Assembly (NCBI GenBank): GCA_025210515.1 | Contig: JAOARM010000033.1 | Span: 186,001-250,000 of the forward strand | Origin: Vallitalea sp. | Lineage (GTDB): Bacteria; Bacillota; Clostridia; Lachnospirales; Vallitaleaceae | DNA length: 64,000 nt | Reading direction: 5' to 3' | Shown here: piece after piece, positions 7,814 to 16,938 of the stretch | Position numbering within the stretch: the first letter of the stretch is position 1 | How the letters are laid out: every line of letters begins with the position of its first letter | Translations under genes and position numbers: made by a program | Notes under the pieces: model-generated | Told to the model about the DNA's origin: nothing | Database searches by the model: none | Seen by the model: only the letters and a program-made list of their open reading frames with translations

Positions 7814-8179
7814 TTACTTTTCTTCTTTTACTTCTTTTACTTCTTCAATTTCTTCTTTATTAATAGTTAAATCAGGTTCTTTAACAGCTGCTACAGCATT
7901 TCTTTGAATTGGTACTCTTACACTTTTATTAGTACCAAGTTCAATAATAAGTACATCATTTACTGAATCAACAACTTTACCATAAATACCACCATTAGTC
8001 ATAATGGAATCTCCAATATTAACGCTTGATTGCATTTGATCAATTTGCTTTTGTCTCTTTTTCTGAGGTCTTATTAACACTAACCACATAAATCCAAAAA
8101 GAACAACCATCCAAATAACTAATCCACCTATGGATTCCATACCACTTGGTCCAGCTTCTAAAACAAATAAACTAGTCAT
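7814..8179 (-). CDS. yajC: Preprotein translocase subunit YajC
   Basis: A 121-residue single-span membrane protein with one helix near residues 19-36 (LVIWMVVLFGFMWLVLI). It is followed by the family signature RPQKKRQKQIDQMQ and the soluble SH3-like region VNIGDSIMTNGGIYGKVV. YajC associates with SecDF and YidC during protein export. The C-terminal tail is Glu/Lys-rich. It lies directly downstream of tgt on the same strand, the conserved order. The ATG at 8179 follows AAGGAGGATATTT. Confidence 0.95.
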   Translation of the reverse strand: MTSLFVLEAGPSGMESIGGLVIWMVVLFGFMWLVLIRPQKKRQKQIDQMQSSVNIGDSIMTNGGIYGKVVDSVNDVLIIELGTNKSVRVPIQRNAVAAVKEPDLTINKEEIEEVKEVKEEK

Positions 8180-8302
8180 AAATATCCTCCTTAATTAACT
8201 TAATATAATTTATAAGAAACATTCATTACATTATTAAATAATAATATATAATAGCTTCCTACTTTATCCTATCTAATAAGTTACACTGTAATTAGTTTTC
8301 TG

Positions 8303-9439
8303 TCAACTATTTTCCCCTCTTAACATTCCTTCAATCTTATTATTCTTAAATTCAGAATATCTATTGTCATCAATAGCATCTCTAATTTCTTCCATTAACG
8401 TATTATAAAAATATAGATTATGAAGAACGCAAAGTCTCATGCCTAACATTTCCTTTGCTTTTAAAAGATGTCTAATATATGCTCTACTATAATGTCTACA
8501 AGTAGGACATCCACAACCTTCTTCAATTGGTCTATCATCTAATTGATGCTTTGCATTGAATAGGTTAAGCTTACCAAAATTAGTGTAAACATGTCCATGT
8601 CTTCCGTTTCTAGCAGGATAAACACAATCAAAAAAGTCTACTCCTCGCTCAACAGATTCTAATATATTAATTGGGGTTCCTACTCCCATAAGATAAGTAG
8701 GTTTATTTTGTGGTAGATAAGGAACAACCTGCTCTAATATTCTATACATCTCATCATGGCTCTCTCCTACTGCTAGTCCACCAATAGAGTATCCATCCAA
8801 GTCTAAATCAGAAATAACTTTAGCATGTTCTATTCTAATATCTTCATATGTTCCACCTTGATTAATTCCAAAAAGCATTTGATTCTTATTAATAGTATCT
8901 TCTAGTGAATTAAGTCTATTCATTTCTTTTTTACATCTTTTTAACCATCTAGTAGTTCGGTCTACAGAATTTTGCATGTATTCTCTAGTGGCTGGATATG
9001 GAGGGCATTCATCAAAAGCCATAGCAATAGTTGATGCTATATTTGATTGAATTTGCATACTTTCTTCAGGACCCATAAAGATTTTACGGCCATCAACATG
9101 TGAAGAGAAATATACTCCTTCTTCTTTTATTTTTCTAAGTCCTGCTAATGAAAACACTTGATATCCGCCAGAATCTGTAAGTATAGGTCTATCCCATACC
9201 ATTAATTTATGAAGACCACCTAATTTTTTTATTACCTCATCTGAAGGTCTAACATGTAAATGATAAGTATTAGATAATTCAACTTGACATTTTACATCTT
9301 TTAGGTCTTGACTTGAAACTGCACCTTTAATAGCTCCTGCCGTACCAACATTCATAAATACTGGAGTTTGAATAACTCCGTGAACTGTATGAACTTCTGC
9401 TCTTTTTGCTTTTCCATCTACGTTTAATAATTTATACAA
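8303..9439 (-). CDS. tgt: tRNA-guanine transglycosylase
   Basis: A 378-residue enzyme that exchanges guanine-34 for a queuosine precursor in GUN-anticodon tRNAs. Visible motifs are TPVFMNVGTAGAIKG, the active-site stretch ILTDSGGYQVFSL, the second catalytic region FFDCVYPARNGRHG, and the zinc site GCGCPTCRHYSRAY with a later His in CVLHNLYFY. Length is typical. Translation starts at TTG (9439), 6 bases behind GGTGAT. The gene pairs with yajC downstream. The usual ruvB/queA neighbours are not seen upstream; a GGDEF/EAL gene is there instead. Confidence 0.96.
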   Translation of the reverse strand: MYKLLNVDGKAKRAEVHTVHGVIQTPVFMNVGTAGAIKGAVSSQDLKDVKCQVELSNTYHLHVRPSDEVIKKLGGLHKLMVWDRPILTDSGGYQVFSLAGLRKIKEEGVYFSSHVDGRKIFMGPEESMQIQSNIASTIAMAFDECPPYPATREYMQNSVDRTTRWLKRCKKEMNRLNSLEDTINKNQMLFGINQGGTYEDIRIEHAKVISDLDLDGYSIGGLAVGESHDEMYRILEQVVPYLPQNKPTYLMGVGTPINILESVERGVDFFDCVYPARNGRHGHVYTNFGKLNLFNAKHQLDDRPIEEGCGCPTCRHYSRAYIRHLLKAKEMLGMRLCVLHNLYFYNTLMEEIRDAIDDNRYSEFKNNKIEGMLRGENS

Positions 9440-9539
9440 TTTTAATCACCATCATTTATATTATTTAATTATTTTTTTCGTGCTTTACAAGTATACAACT
9501 AAAAAGCTATTATTTCAAGGATTTTAAATGTTTCTTACA

Positions 9540-11804
9540 CTATTCTATCTTTTCGTTATGTATGTATTTCTGTATATCAATTTTTCCTTGATCAATAACC
9601 TTTCTAATTTCATCTGGTGGCATAGGTCTGCCAGTAAGATAGCCTTGTATATTATCGCAATAAGATTTCGTAAGAAATTCAAGTTGTTTTGAATCTTCTA
9701 CACCTTCTGCTATAGTTTCTATGCCAATCTTTCTTACCATATTAATTACAGCACTTGTTATTTCTCTATCTACGCCTTCATGTCCTGTATTTTGAATAAA
9801 AGATTTATCAATTTTCAGAGTATCTATAGGTAATGATTTAAGATAACTTAATGACGAATATCCTGTTCCGAAATCATCTAGTGAAATCTTAATTCCTAAT
9901 GCAGCTAATTCTTCTAAAAGTAATTTAGCAGACTCCAAAGCATCAATAAATAAATTTTCTGTTATCTCAAGTTCTAAGCATCCTAATTTAATATTAGTAG
10001 ATTCTAACACTTTAGATACAACGTGTAAAAAATTATTATTTTTAAGTTGAACAGGAGAAATGTTAACAGATATAATTCCTTCATATCCTAGCTCTCTATT
10101 CCATGACATATATTGTTTACAAGCTTCTTGTAATACCCACTCACCAATTTCATTAATAAGCCCCGTTTCTTCAGCTATAGGTATAAATAACATAGGGCTA
10201 ACAAAACCAAGTATAGGATTAAACCATCTTATAAGTGCCTCAAATCCTCTTATCTGTCCTGTTTCTATCTCAAACTGTGGTTGATAATATAATTTGAATT
10301 CTTTGTTAATAAGAGCTTGCGTTAAATACTTTTCCATATTAACTTTTTTAAGAAATTCTTTTTTCATTTCATTAGTGAAAAAAGATATTTTATTTTTACC
10401 AATATTTTTTGCATCCATTAAAGCAGTATCTGCATTTTTAATTAATTCACTATGATCAGTTCCATCACATGGAAATACAGATATTCCAATACTTACAGTT
10501 AATTGATGAATAGCATTATCTACGATTACTGGTTTATTAAAACATTCTTTTAATTTTTTAGCTCTATTATATATTTCTTCATTATTTTTTATATTATAGA
10601 AGACGGCTGCAAATTCATCTCCACCTAGTCTAGCAATAAAATCATCATCATCTATAGCACACTTTAATCTTGCTCCCATTTCCTTGAGAATATTATCACC
10701 GATTGTAAAACCTAAACTGTCATTAATACTTTTAAAGTTATCAATATCCATTAATGCTATACTAACCAATTGTTTGTTTTTATATAAACATTCATCTAGT
10801 TTTTCCCAGAGACTAGTTCTATTAGGCATATTAGTTAAACTATCATAATAAGCTAAATAATTAATTTTCTCTTCTTTTAGTTTTTTATCTGTTATGTCAA
10901 TATGTGCTCCTGCTAATATATATGGTTTCATAGCATTATCGAATATTGCTTTTCCTCTAGTTCTTATCCATCTATAATCACCTTTTATTGTTCTTACACG
11001 ATAAGTACTTTCATACCGTTCTGAATTACCAGTTAAATAATCATATAAAGCTTGTTTTTCATCATTTATATCTTCTGGATGAACTATTTCGTGCCATCTA
11101 TTAAAATCGGTAAATTGGTCTGCATTAATACCAATTTCATCAAACCATTCTACATCCATATTATAGTCACCAGTCTGCAAGTTCCAATACCAAACCACAT
11201 CGTCAGATGCTTCTGAAATGAGCTTATATACCTGCTCTTTTTCTTTAATAATAGTATTGCTTTTTTTAAGCAACTCGTTTTGTTGTCTTAATTCTTTCTC
11301 TGACAAAGTTAGGTTATCATATAGTTTAATTATTTTATTATTCTGTTGCCTTAGTTCTTCCTCAGATGCAGTAACTTCTTCATATAAGGCGTTTAGCTCC
11401 TCATTATTATTTTGAAGTAATATTTCCTGTTCTTTTAATTCAGTTACATCAATAAAAACCTCTGCAAAATATCCTTCTTCGAGACTAAAAACATTAACTT
11501 TATACCATCTGTTAAATGGTTTAAAAAATTGTATCGTTGAATCACTACCTCCCTCGATAGCTACTTTACCAAAAAAATCAATCCAATTAAAATTCTCATT
11601 AGTTATCAAAGGAATAATTTCTGAAACTTTTTTGCCAATTACCTCTTCTTTTTTAACACCTATTAACTCACAATACATATCGTTAATATCAATATACTGA
11701 TAATCAATAGGATTCCCCTCTTCATCTTTTATTATCTTGTGATATGCATATCCACTCAATAAATTGTTAATTAAGGTGTGATAAAAATTCTTAGATATAC
11801 TCAT
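9540..11804 (-). CDS. PAS-PAS-GGDEF-EAL c-di-GMP signalling protein
   Basis: A 754-residue cytoplasmic sensor with no membrane segment. Residues about 10-120 are a PAS domain. Residues 125-190 form a coiled coil with a duplicated SEEELRQQN / SEKELRQQN unit. Residues 195-308 are a PAS_3-type domain (VVWYWNLQTGDY, YRWIRTRGKAIF). The cyclase domain has an intact GGDEF at 394-398 but an Ile in place of the inhibitory-site Arg (IDDD instead of RxxD). The EAL domain has EALIRW at 522-527, VNIS, LEITEN, DDFGTGYSS, LKIDKSFI, AEGVE and QGYLTGRP, so the phosphodiesterase residues look complete. It is probably bifunctional or a PDE with a GTP-regulated GGDEF domain. It is a monocistronic unit divergent from aroC. 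Confidence 0.93.
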   Translation of the reverse strand: MSISKNFYHTLINNLLSGYAYHKIIKDEEGNPIDYQYIDINDMYCELIGVKKEEVIGKKVSEIIPLITNENFNWIDFFGKVAIEGGSDSTIQFFKPFNRWYKVNVFSLEEGYFAEVFIDVTELKEQEILLQNNNEELNALYEEVTASEEELRQQNNKIIKLYDNLTLSEKELRQQNELLKKSNTIIKEKEQVYKLISEASDDVVWYWNLQTGDYNMDVEWFDEIGINADQFTDFNRWHEIVHPEDINDEKQALYDYLTGNSERYESTYRVRTIKGDYRWIRTRGKAIFDNAMKPYILAGAHIDITDKKLKEEKINYLAYYDSLTNMPNRTSLWEKLDECLYKNKQLVSIALMDIDNFKSINDSLGFTIGDNILKEMGARLKCAIDDDDFIARLGGDEFAAVFYNIKNNEEIYNRAKKLKECFNKPVIVDNAIHQLTVSIGISVFPCDGTDHSELIKNADTALMDAKNIGKNKISFFTNEMKKEFLKKVNMEKYLTQALINKEFKLYYQPQFEIETGQIRGFEALIRWFNPILGFVSPMLFIPIAEETGLINEIGEWVLQEACKQYMSWNRELGYEGIISVNISPVQLKNNNFLHVVSKVLESTNIKLGCLELEITENLFIDALESAKLLLEELAALGIKISLDDFGTGYSSLSYLKSLPIDTLKIDKSFIQNTGHEGVDREITSAVINMVRKIGIETIAEGVEDSKQLEFLTKSYCDNIQGYLTGRPMPPDEIRKVIDQGKIDIQKYIHNEKIE

Positions 11805-12031
11805 TGAAACACCCCGTCTAAATATATTATTGTTGTAAATATTATAGAATTTATCATATATACCTTATACCTAAAGATTAATAAAACATGTTTTTCTATA
11901 TACTTTTATTCTATTCTTATATTCTAATACATTTTGGAGATATTTAACAGTGTTTTTTTAATTATAATGTCAGATTATGTATTTATATTTGTTTTTACGC
12001 TTGATTAGACTTAACTCAACAAATTATAACC

Positions 12032-12060
12032 TTGTTTATTATACTTATATTGTATATAAT
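12032..12060 (+). promoter_or_regulatory. Predicted sigma-A promoter of aroC
   Basis: TTGTTT (12032-12037), a 17-base spacer, then TATAAT (12055-12060). It lies about 36 bases upstream of the aroC start and 23 bases before its Shine-Dalgarno sequence. I saw nothing further in the rest of the divergent gap 11805-12095. Confidence 0.6.
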
Positions 12061-12095
12061 ATAGAACAAGAAAAGCGTAGAAAAGGAGGAGTTAT

Positions 12096-13196
12096 GTGGC
12101 AAATGGTTCGAGTTTCGGAAATTTATTTACTATAACTACATGGGGAGAATCTCATGGTAAAGGTGTAGGTGTTGTAATTGATGGTTGCCCAGCTGGTATT
12201 TCTTTATGTGAAGAAGATATACAAATTGATCTAGATAAAAGAAAGCCAGGACAATCAGTTTTCTCAACTCCAAGAAAAGAATCTGATAAAGTAGAGATTC
12301 TATCAGGTGTGTTTGATGGCAAAACTACAGGAACGCCAATATCATTAATCGTATATAATAATAATCAACAATCCAAAGATTATTCAGATATTGCTAAACA
12401 CTATAGACCTGGACACGCTGACTTAACATATGATTATAAATATGGTTTTCGTGATTATCGAGGTGGCGGTCGTTCTTCTGGAAGAGAAACCATTGGACGA
12501 GTTGCAGGCGGAGCTATAGCAAAAAAAATATTAAAGGAATTATCTGTTGAGATAACAACATATACAAAATCTATTGATAATATAACAATAGACGAAAATC
12601 TATTTGACAAAAATGAAATATATAATAACCCTCTATGCTTTCCAGATAAAAGCTGTGTAAAAAAAGCAGAGAATTACCTTCTTAATTTAATAAAAGAGGG
12701 AAATTCGGCAGGAGGAATTATTGAATGTACTGTAGATAACTTACCTGCTGGTATTGGAGAACCTGTTTTTGACCGTCTTGATGCTATGTTATCAAAAGCA
12801 ATAATGTCTATTGGAAGTGTTAAAGGAATTGAAATTGGAAATGGATTTCAAGTAGCGTCAACAACTGGTTTAGAAAATAATGACTTCTATCACTATGACA
12901 ATAACAAAATTGTAAAAGAAACTAATAATGCTGGTGGTATTCTAGGTGGAATAAGTGATGGTTCTAAAATCATTCTAAGAGCTGCAATAAAACCAACGCC
13001 ATCAATTAAGCTTACACAACAAACTATTGATAAAGAAGGAAATAATATAGATATTAATATCAAAGGTAGACATGACCCTATTATCGTTCCTAGAGCAGTT
13101 ATTGTTGTTGAATCAATGGTTGCAATCACTTTAGTAGATATGCTACTAATAAATATGACAAGTAAAATTGAAAACATTAAAACTCTATATCTATAG
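12096..13196 (+). CDS. aroC: Chorismate synthase
   Basis: A 366-residue chorismate synthase, the last common enzyme of aromatic amino-acid synthesis, converting EPSP to chorismate with reduced FMN. The signatures are present: TTWGESHGKGVGVVIDG near residue 13, HYRPGHADLTYDYKYG and RDYRGGGRSSGRET in the centre, and GGISDGSKIILRAAIKPTPS near 283. RHDP-type FMN-site residues follow at GRHDPIIVPRA. The start is GTG at 12096, five bases behind AAAGGAGGA; the ATG at 12094 is out of frame. The other shikimate genes of the window (aroE, aroK, aroQ) lie 43 kb away, so aroC is separately transcribed here. Confidence 0.97.
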   Translation: MANGSSFGNLFTITTWGESHGKGVGVVIDGCPAGISLCEEDIQIDLDKRKPGQSVFSTPRKESDKVEILSGVFDGKTTGTPISLIVYNNNQQSKDYSDIAKHYRPGHADLTYDYKYGFRDYRGGGRSSGRETIGRVAGGAIAKKILKELSVEITTYTKSIDNITIDENLFDKNEIYNNPLCFPDKSCVKKAENYLLNLIKEGNSAGGIIECTVDNLPAGIGEPVFDRLDAMLSKAIMSIGSVKGIEIGNGFQVASTTGLENNDFYHYDNNKIVKETNNAGGILGGISDGSKIILRAAIKPTPSIKLTQQTIDKEGNNIDINIKGRHDPIIVPRAVIVVESMVAITLVDMLLINMTSKIENIKTLYL

Positions 13197-13223
13197 TTAA
13201 TATTTTTACTTAGTTTAACATGT

Positions 13224-13265
13224 TTAACTGTCTCATTATATTACTATCTATATTGAGACAGTTAA
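13224..13265. terminator. Bidirectional terminator between aroC and the Fur/Zur gene
   Basis: A perfect 12-base inverted repeat, TTAACTGTCTCA / TGAGACAGTTAA, with an 18-base AT-rich loop, between two convergent genes. Confidence 0.75.
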
Positions 13266-13287
13266 TAGAACTAATATAATTCTATCT

Positions 13288-13719
13288 TTAGTTATCTATA
13301 TGTTTATTACATTTATTGCAATATCCATATAGTTCTAAGTTATGTTCTATAAGATTGAACTGTTTATCTTTCAGTATTTTAATCATTTCTTCATTAATAC
13401 AGCATTCAATTGGCTCTGCCTTTCCACATTTCTTACATATTAAAAAATGTGAATGATCATGTTCCAAATTCAAAGAATAAATAATTTTATCGTCTTTTGG
13501 TCTTATCTTATTAAGTAATGAAGCGTCTTCAAGTACATCTATATTTCGATAAATTGTTGATTGATTAATATTCGGATTATTTCTTTTTGCAAGTAATAAC
13601 CACTCTTCTATTGATATTGGTTTATTGCAATTAATAAGTACTTCTATAATTACTTTACGTTGCTTTGTAATCTTATATCCTTTTTCCTTTAACTTATTAA
13701 AAACTTTTTCATAATCCAT
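13288..13719 (-). CDS. zur: Fur family regulator, probably zinc-responsive (Zur)
   Basis: A 143-residue Fur-family repressor. Residues 1-80 form the winged helix (KEKGYKITKQRKVIIEVLI, NQSTIYRNIDVLED). The dimerisation/metal region has LEHDHSHFLICKKCGK and a C-terminal CNKCNKH. The two CxxC pairs form the structural zinc site, and the HDHSH cluster forms a sensory site. Fur paralogues sense Fe, Zn, Mn or peroxide; the divergent zinc ABC transporter and the palindrome on its promoter argue for Zur. The peroxide sensor PerR seems less likely from context alone, and sequence alone cannot exclude it. Confidence 0.85.
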   Translation of the reverse strand: MDYEKVFNKLKEKGYKITKQRKVIIEVLINCNKPISIEEWLLLAKRNNPNINQSTIYRNIDVLEDASLLNKIRPKDDKIIYSLNLEHDHSHFLICKKCGKAEPIECCINEEMIKILKDKQFNLIEHNLELYGYCNKCNKHIDN

Positions 13720-13757
13720 GCTTACACCTTTTTTCTTATTTTATAAAATATCAGTAC

Positions 13758-13808
13758 TTGTCAATACTCTTATTAAATAGTATAATTTAATTGCAAATTA
13801 TTTGCAAT
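13758..13808 (+). promoter_or_regulatory. znuA promoter with overlapping Zur-like box
   Basis: TTGTCA (13758-13763), 17 bases, TATAAT (13781-13786), then a perfect 9-1-9 palindrome ATTGCAAAT-T-ATTTGCAAT (13790-13808) covering the expected transcription start. Its 7-1-7 core TGCAAATtATTTGCA has the AATnATT centre shared by Fur-family boxes (Bacillus Fur TGATAATnATTATCA, Zur TCGTAATnATTACGA). Binding there would block transcription when zinc is sufficient. Confidence 0.8.
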
Positions 13809-13837
13809 AAGATTATACAATCATTAGGAGGCTATAT

Positions 13838-14830
13838 ATGAAAAAATACTATATACTAATATCATTACTTATTATTGTAAGTACAATAACTAGTTGTTCT
13901 TCTTCTAAAGATAATGATTCAAGTATAAATGTAGCAGTATCAATACTACCTGAAGTTGCTTTTGTAGAAGCTGTTCTAGGTGATAAAGGAACTGTTACAA
14001 CTGTTATCCCCCCAGGATTTAGTCCAGCTAATTATCAACCATCACCAAAAGAGTTATTAAAAATAAGCGATGCTGACTTATATTTTTCCATTGGTGTTTT
14101 AGCAGAAACTAATATTCTTCCAAAAATTGTTACAGATAAAACTGAACTTATATCACTTAGTGATGAAGTTAATAAAAAATATCCGTTGTTACGTATGGAT
14201 GCTCACCATCATAATCATGATGAAGATTCTCATGTTAACGATGATAATCATGAACATGATGAGGATTCTCACGATACACATGATAATCATAAACATGACG
14301 AAGACTCTCATATTAACCATGATAACTATAAACATGATGGTTTAGATCCTCATATATGGATGTCTCCAAAACGCGTTAAAGTAATTATAGAAACTATTAA
14401 AGATTCTCTAATTGAACTTGATCCTAATAATAGTAAGTATTATTCCTCTAATGCAGAAAAATATATAGAAGAATTAACTAAACTTGATAATTATATTACC
14501 AATTCTCTAAAATCAAGTGAAACAAAAAGTTTTATAATATATCACCCTTCTTTAGGTTACTTAGCTGATGATTACGGGTTAAATATGCTCTCTATTGAAC
14601 AAGAAGGAAAGAAAGCAACAATTGATACTATAAAAAGTGTTGTTGATTTTGCTAATGAAAATAATATTAATGTTATTTTCTATCAAGAAGAGTTTGATAG
14701 TAAACAAGCAAAAGTAATTGCAGATGAAATTGAAGGAAATGTAGTGTCTCTTGATATATTATCAAAAGATTATATTAATAATATGAAAAAAATAGTTGGT
14801 GCACTAACAAGTGACGGCACTAATAATTAA
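13838..14830 (+). CDS. znuA: Zinc ABC transporter substrate-binding lipoprotein ZnuA
   Basis: A 330-residue cluster A-I metal-binding lipoprotein. The signal peptide ends in a lipobox ITSC with the lipidated Cys at 20. Family motifs follow: VAVSILPEVAFVEAVLG, PPGFSPANYQPSPKELLKI, a His/Asp-rich flexible loop at about 121-166, DPHIWMSPKRVKVII, and YHPSLGYLADDYGLNML. The loop is built from three tandem 13-residue repeats, HDEDSH-x7. The His-rich loop is typical of zinc rather than manganese binding proteins and acts in zinc capture. It is the first gene of znuACB, behind the Zur-like box. The start ATG at 13838 follows TAGGAGG. Confidence 0.93.
   Translation: MKKYYILISLLIIVSTITSCSSSKDNDSSINVAVSILPEVAFVEAVLGDKGTVTTVIPPGFSPANYQPSPKELLKISDADLYFSIGVLAETNILPKIVTDKTELISLSDEVNKKYPLLRMDAHHHNHDEDSHVNDDNHEHDEDSHDTHDNHKHDEDSHINHDNYKHDGLDPHIWMSPKRVKVIIETIKDSLIELDPNNSKYYSSNAEKYIEELTKLDNYITNSLKSSETKSFIIYHPSLGYLADDYGLNMLSIEQEGKKATIDTIKSVVDFANENNINVIFYQEEFDSKQAKVIADEIEGNVVSLDILSKDYINNMKKIVGALTSDGTNN
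14216..14332 (+). repeat. Tandem 39-base repeat encoding the His-rich loop of ZnuA
   Basis: Three in-frame 39-base units encode HDEDSHVNDDNHE, HDEDSHDTHDNHK and HDEDSHINHDNYK. The DNA copies differ at several silent positions, so they are not a very recent expansion. Confidence 0.9.
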
Positions 14831-14851
14831 AATTAATGAAAAGGTGGTTTT

Positions 14852-15529
14852 ATGGCACTTATAGATATTAACAAACTTACAGTATACTATAACAACTATG
14901 TTGCTCTTGACAATATTAGTTTGCAAGTTAATAAAAATGATTATATTGGGATTATTGGTCCTAATGGTAGTGGTAAAACAACATTACTAAAATCCATATT
15001 AGGACACATTACCCCTAACACAGGAACAGTTAATATACAACCTAACGTAACTATTGGATATGTTCCACAATTTGCAACTTTTAATTCGGAATTTCCTATA
15101 AAAGTTTTTGATACTATATTAACTGGCGCACTTCCTCCTAAAATGAAATTATTTCATAAATATAATGCTACTGATTATAACGAAGTAGATTTAGCTATGA
15201 CTAAGCTAAAAATTAATCACTTAGCAAACAAACAGATTAATCAATTATCAGGTGGTCAACTTCAAAAAGTATTATTAGCTAGAGCTCTTGTTACCAAACC
15301 TAATATACTATTACTTGATGAACCAACTGCAAGCTTAGACACAGATGCAAAAGAAGAAATATATAATATATTATCTGACTTAAATAAAGACTTAACAATT
15401 GTATTAGTTAGTCATGATATTAGTATTATTAAGCACAATGTAAAAACATTTGCTTGTCTTAATAAAACTTTACATGTTCACAATAACGATGATACTCTTG
15501 ATCTTGAACATATACAAAGTATATTTTAG
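14852..15529 (+). CDS. znuC: Zinc ABC transporter ATP-binding protein
   Basis: A 225-residue ABC ATPase. Walker A is GPNGSGKTTLLKS near residue 36, followed by the Q-loop (GYVPQF). The signature is LSGGQLQKVLLARAL near 132, Walker B is LLLDEPTASLD, and the switch His lies in LVSHDIS. Length and sequence match the MntB/ZnuC subfamily. It lies 21 bases after znuA with its own AAGGTGG ribosome-binding site and precedes the permease gene, so the three form one uptake system. Confidence 0.93.
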   Translation: MALIDINKLTVYYNNYVALDNISLQVNKNDYIGIIGPNGSGKTTLLKSILGHITPNTGTVNIQPNVTIGYVPQFATFNSEFPIKVFDTILTGALPPKMKLFHKYNATDYNEVDLAMTKLKINHLANKQINQLSGGQLQKVLLARALVTKPNILLLDEPTASLDTDAKEEIYNILSDLNKDLTIVLVSHDISIIKHNVKTFACLNKTLHVHNNDDTLDLEHIQSIF

Positions 15530-15601
15530 TTTTTAATTAATTAGTTTAGTTTTTTGTAATTAACTATTTTATATAATTAGTTAATATAGAAAGGAATTAT
15601 T

Positions 15602-16408
15602 ATGATTGAAGCAATTATTAATTATGAATTTATGCAAAACGCATTAATTAGCATATTATTGGCAAGCATAGTTTGTGGTATTATCGGAACTATTGTAGTA
15701 GAAAAAAAATTAGTTATGATGAGCGGCGGTATTGCACATGCATCTTTTGGTGGTATTGGTCTAGGTTTTCTATTAGGATTTGAACCTATTATTGGTGGTT
15801 TAGCTTTTGCTATAATATCATCAATTAGCATTGTAACTATTAAAAGAAGAACAAATACTGCATCTGACACAATTATTGCTATTCTTTGGTCTTTAGGAAT
15901 GGCATTAGGAATATTATTTTTAGCTTTAACTCCTGGATACGAACCAGATATGACAACTTATTTATTTGGTGATATACTTACAGTTTCAAAAGTTGATATA
16001 TATTTAATGCTTATTTTAACAGCGATTATACTGCTTAGTTCATTAGCTCTCTTTAACTACATTAAAAGCTATTTATTTGATGAACCTTTCTTGCATAGTA
16101 AAGGAGTTAATACGTTATTATTAGAATACTTTTTATTTATTCTTATTGCTCTAAGTATTGTAATATTAATAAAAGTTGTAGGTATTATATTAGTTATAAC
16201 ATTATTGACTGTTCCTCCTGCCATTTCAAAACTACTTACATATAACTTTAATATGATTGTATTTTTATCTTCAATAATAGGTATTATACTATGCTTTTTA
16301 GGATTAGTATTTTCATATTACTTTAATATCCCTTCTGGAGCAACAATTATTATTATATCCAGCATATGTTACTTTATAACGGCATTAATTAAACATAAAA
16401 CAAATTAG
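15602..16408 (+). CDS. znuB: Zinc ABC transporter permease
   Basis: A 268-residue ABC-3 family permease with about eight hydrophobic helices spread through the sequence. It contains MMSGGIAHASFGGIGLGFLLG near residue 39 and LLTVPPAISKLLTYN near 200, both typical of the ZnuB/MntC family. It forms the membrane channel for ZnuA and ZnuC. A 72-base AT-rich gap with the imperfect repeat ATTAATTAGTTTAGTT precedes it, and it has its own AAAGGAATT ribosome-binding site. It closes the operon. I found no clear terminator before the next promoter at 16438. Confidence 0.92.
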   Translation: MIEAIINYEFMQNALISILLASIVCGIIGTIVVEKKLVMMSGGIAHASFGGIGLGFLLGFEPIIGGLAFAIISSISIVTIKRRTNTASDTIIAILWSLGMALGILFLALTPGYEPDMTTYLFGDILTVSKVDIYLMLILTAIILLSSLALFNYIKSYLFDEPFLHSKGVNTLLLEYFLFILIALSIVILIKVVGIILVITLLTVPPAISKLLTYNFNMIVFLSSIIGIILCFLGLVFSYYFNIPSGATIIIISSICYFITALIKHKTN

Positions 16409-16437
16409 AACAGTTTATTAATATATTATATTTACTA

Positions 16438-16485
16438 TTGACAAATAGTAAATTAATGTTTATAGTGTATATGTGTTATATATAC
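16438..16485 (+). promoter_or_regulatory. Predicted promoter and possible operator of the GntR/ABC cassette
   Basis: TTGACA (16438-16443), a 17-base spacer and TATAGT (16461-16466). A loose inverted repeat GTATAT...ATATAC (16467-16485) sits at the expected start of transcription and may be the operator for the YtrA-like repressor encoded next. The promoter is strong; the operator is a guess. Confidence 0.6.
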
Positions 16486-16511
16486 GGTATTAACGGATAG
16501 GAGGTTATGAG

Positions 16512-16880
16512 TTGAATATTATAATATCTAATTCTAGTTCTGACCCAATATATTTGCAAATAACAAATCAACTAAAAAAATATATAATAACAGGAGAATT
16601 AGAAGAAACTGAGCCTCTACCTTCAATAAGAAAATTAGCAAAAGAATTACAAATAAGTGTAATAACTACTAAGCGTGCTTATGAAGAACTAGAAAAAGAA
16701 GGATTAGTTGAATCAGTTAGAGGAAAAGGATTCTATGTAGCACTTAAAAACAAAGAACTAATAAAAGAGAAGAAAATGCAACTTATTGAAAATAAGCTTA
16801 GTGAAATAATTGATGAAAGTAAATTACTTGGATTAACTATTGATGAATTTATTGAAATAATTAAATTACTATACGATTAA
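16512..16880 (+). CDS. GntR family regulator, YtrA subfamily
   Basis: A 122-residue GntR regulator with the winged helix at residues 10-75 (DPIYLQITNQLKKYIITGEL, LPSIRKLAKELQISVITTKRAYEELEKEGL, GKGFYV). Only a short helical tail of about 45 residues follows, with no ligand-binding domain. That is the YtrA layout, found at the head of operons for ABC exporters of cell-wall antibiotics or peptides. Translation starts at TTG (16512), seven bases behind AGGAGG; the nearer ATG at 16507 hits a stop at once. It probably autoregulates the four genes that follow. Confidence 0.9.
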   Translation: MNIIISNSSSDPIYLQITNQLKKYIITGELEETEPLPSIRKLAKELQISVITTKRAYEELEKEGLVESVRGKGFYVALKNKELIKEKKMQLIENKLSEIIDESKLLGLTIDEFIEIIKLLYD

Positions 16881-16938
16881 TTATTTTACTTACTCACTTA
16901 TATTACAGGAATTTCACCTATACTTGAAGGGAGATATT

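Noticed and set aside
12893..13177. Minus-strand ORF opposite aroC
   Set aside because: Antisense shadow; the chorismate synthase frame explains the sequence and the ORF has no ribosome site.
14127..14345. ORF of 72 codons overlapping znuA in another frame
   Set aside because: It is produced by the repetitive histidine-codon region; the znuA frame has a signal peptide and family motifs.
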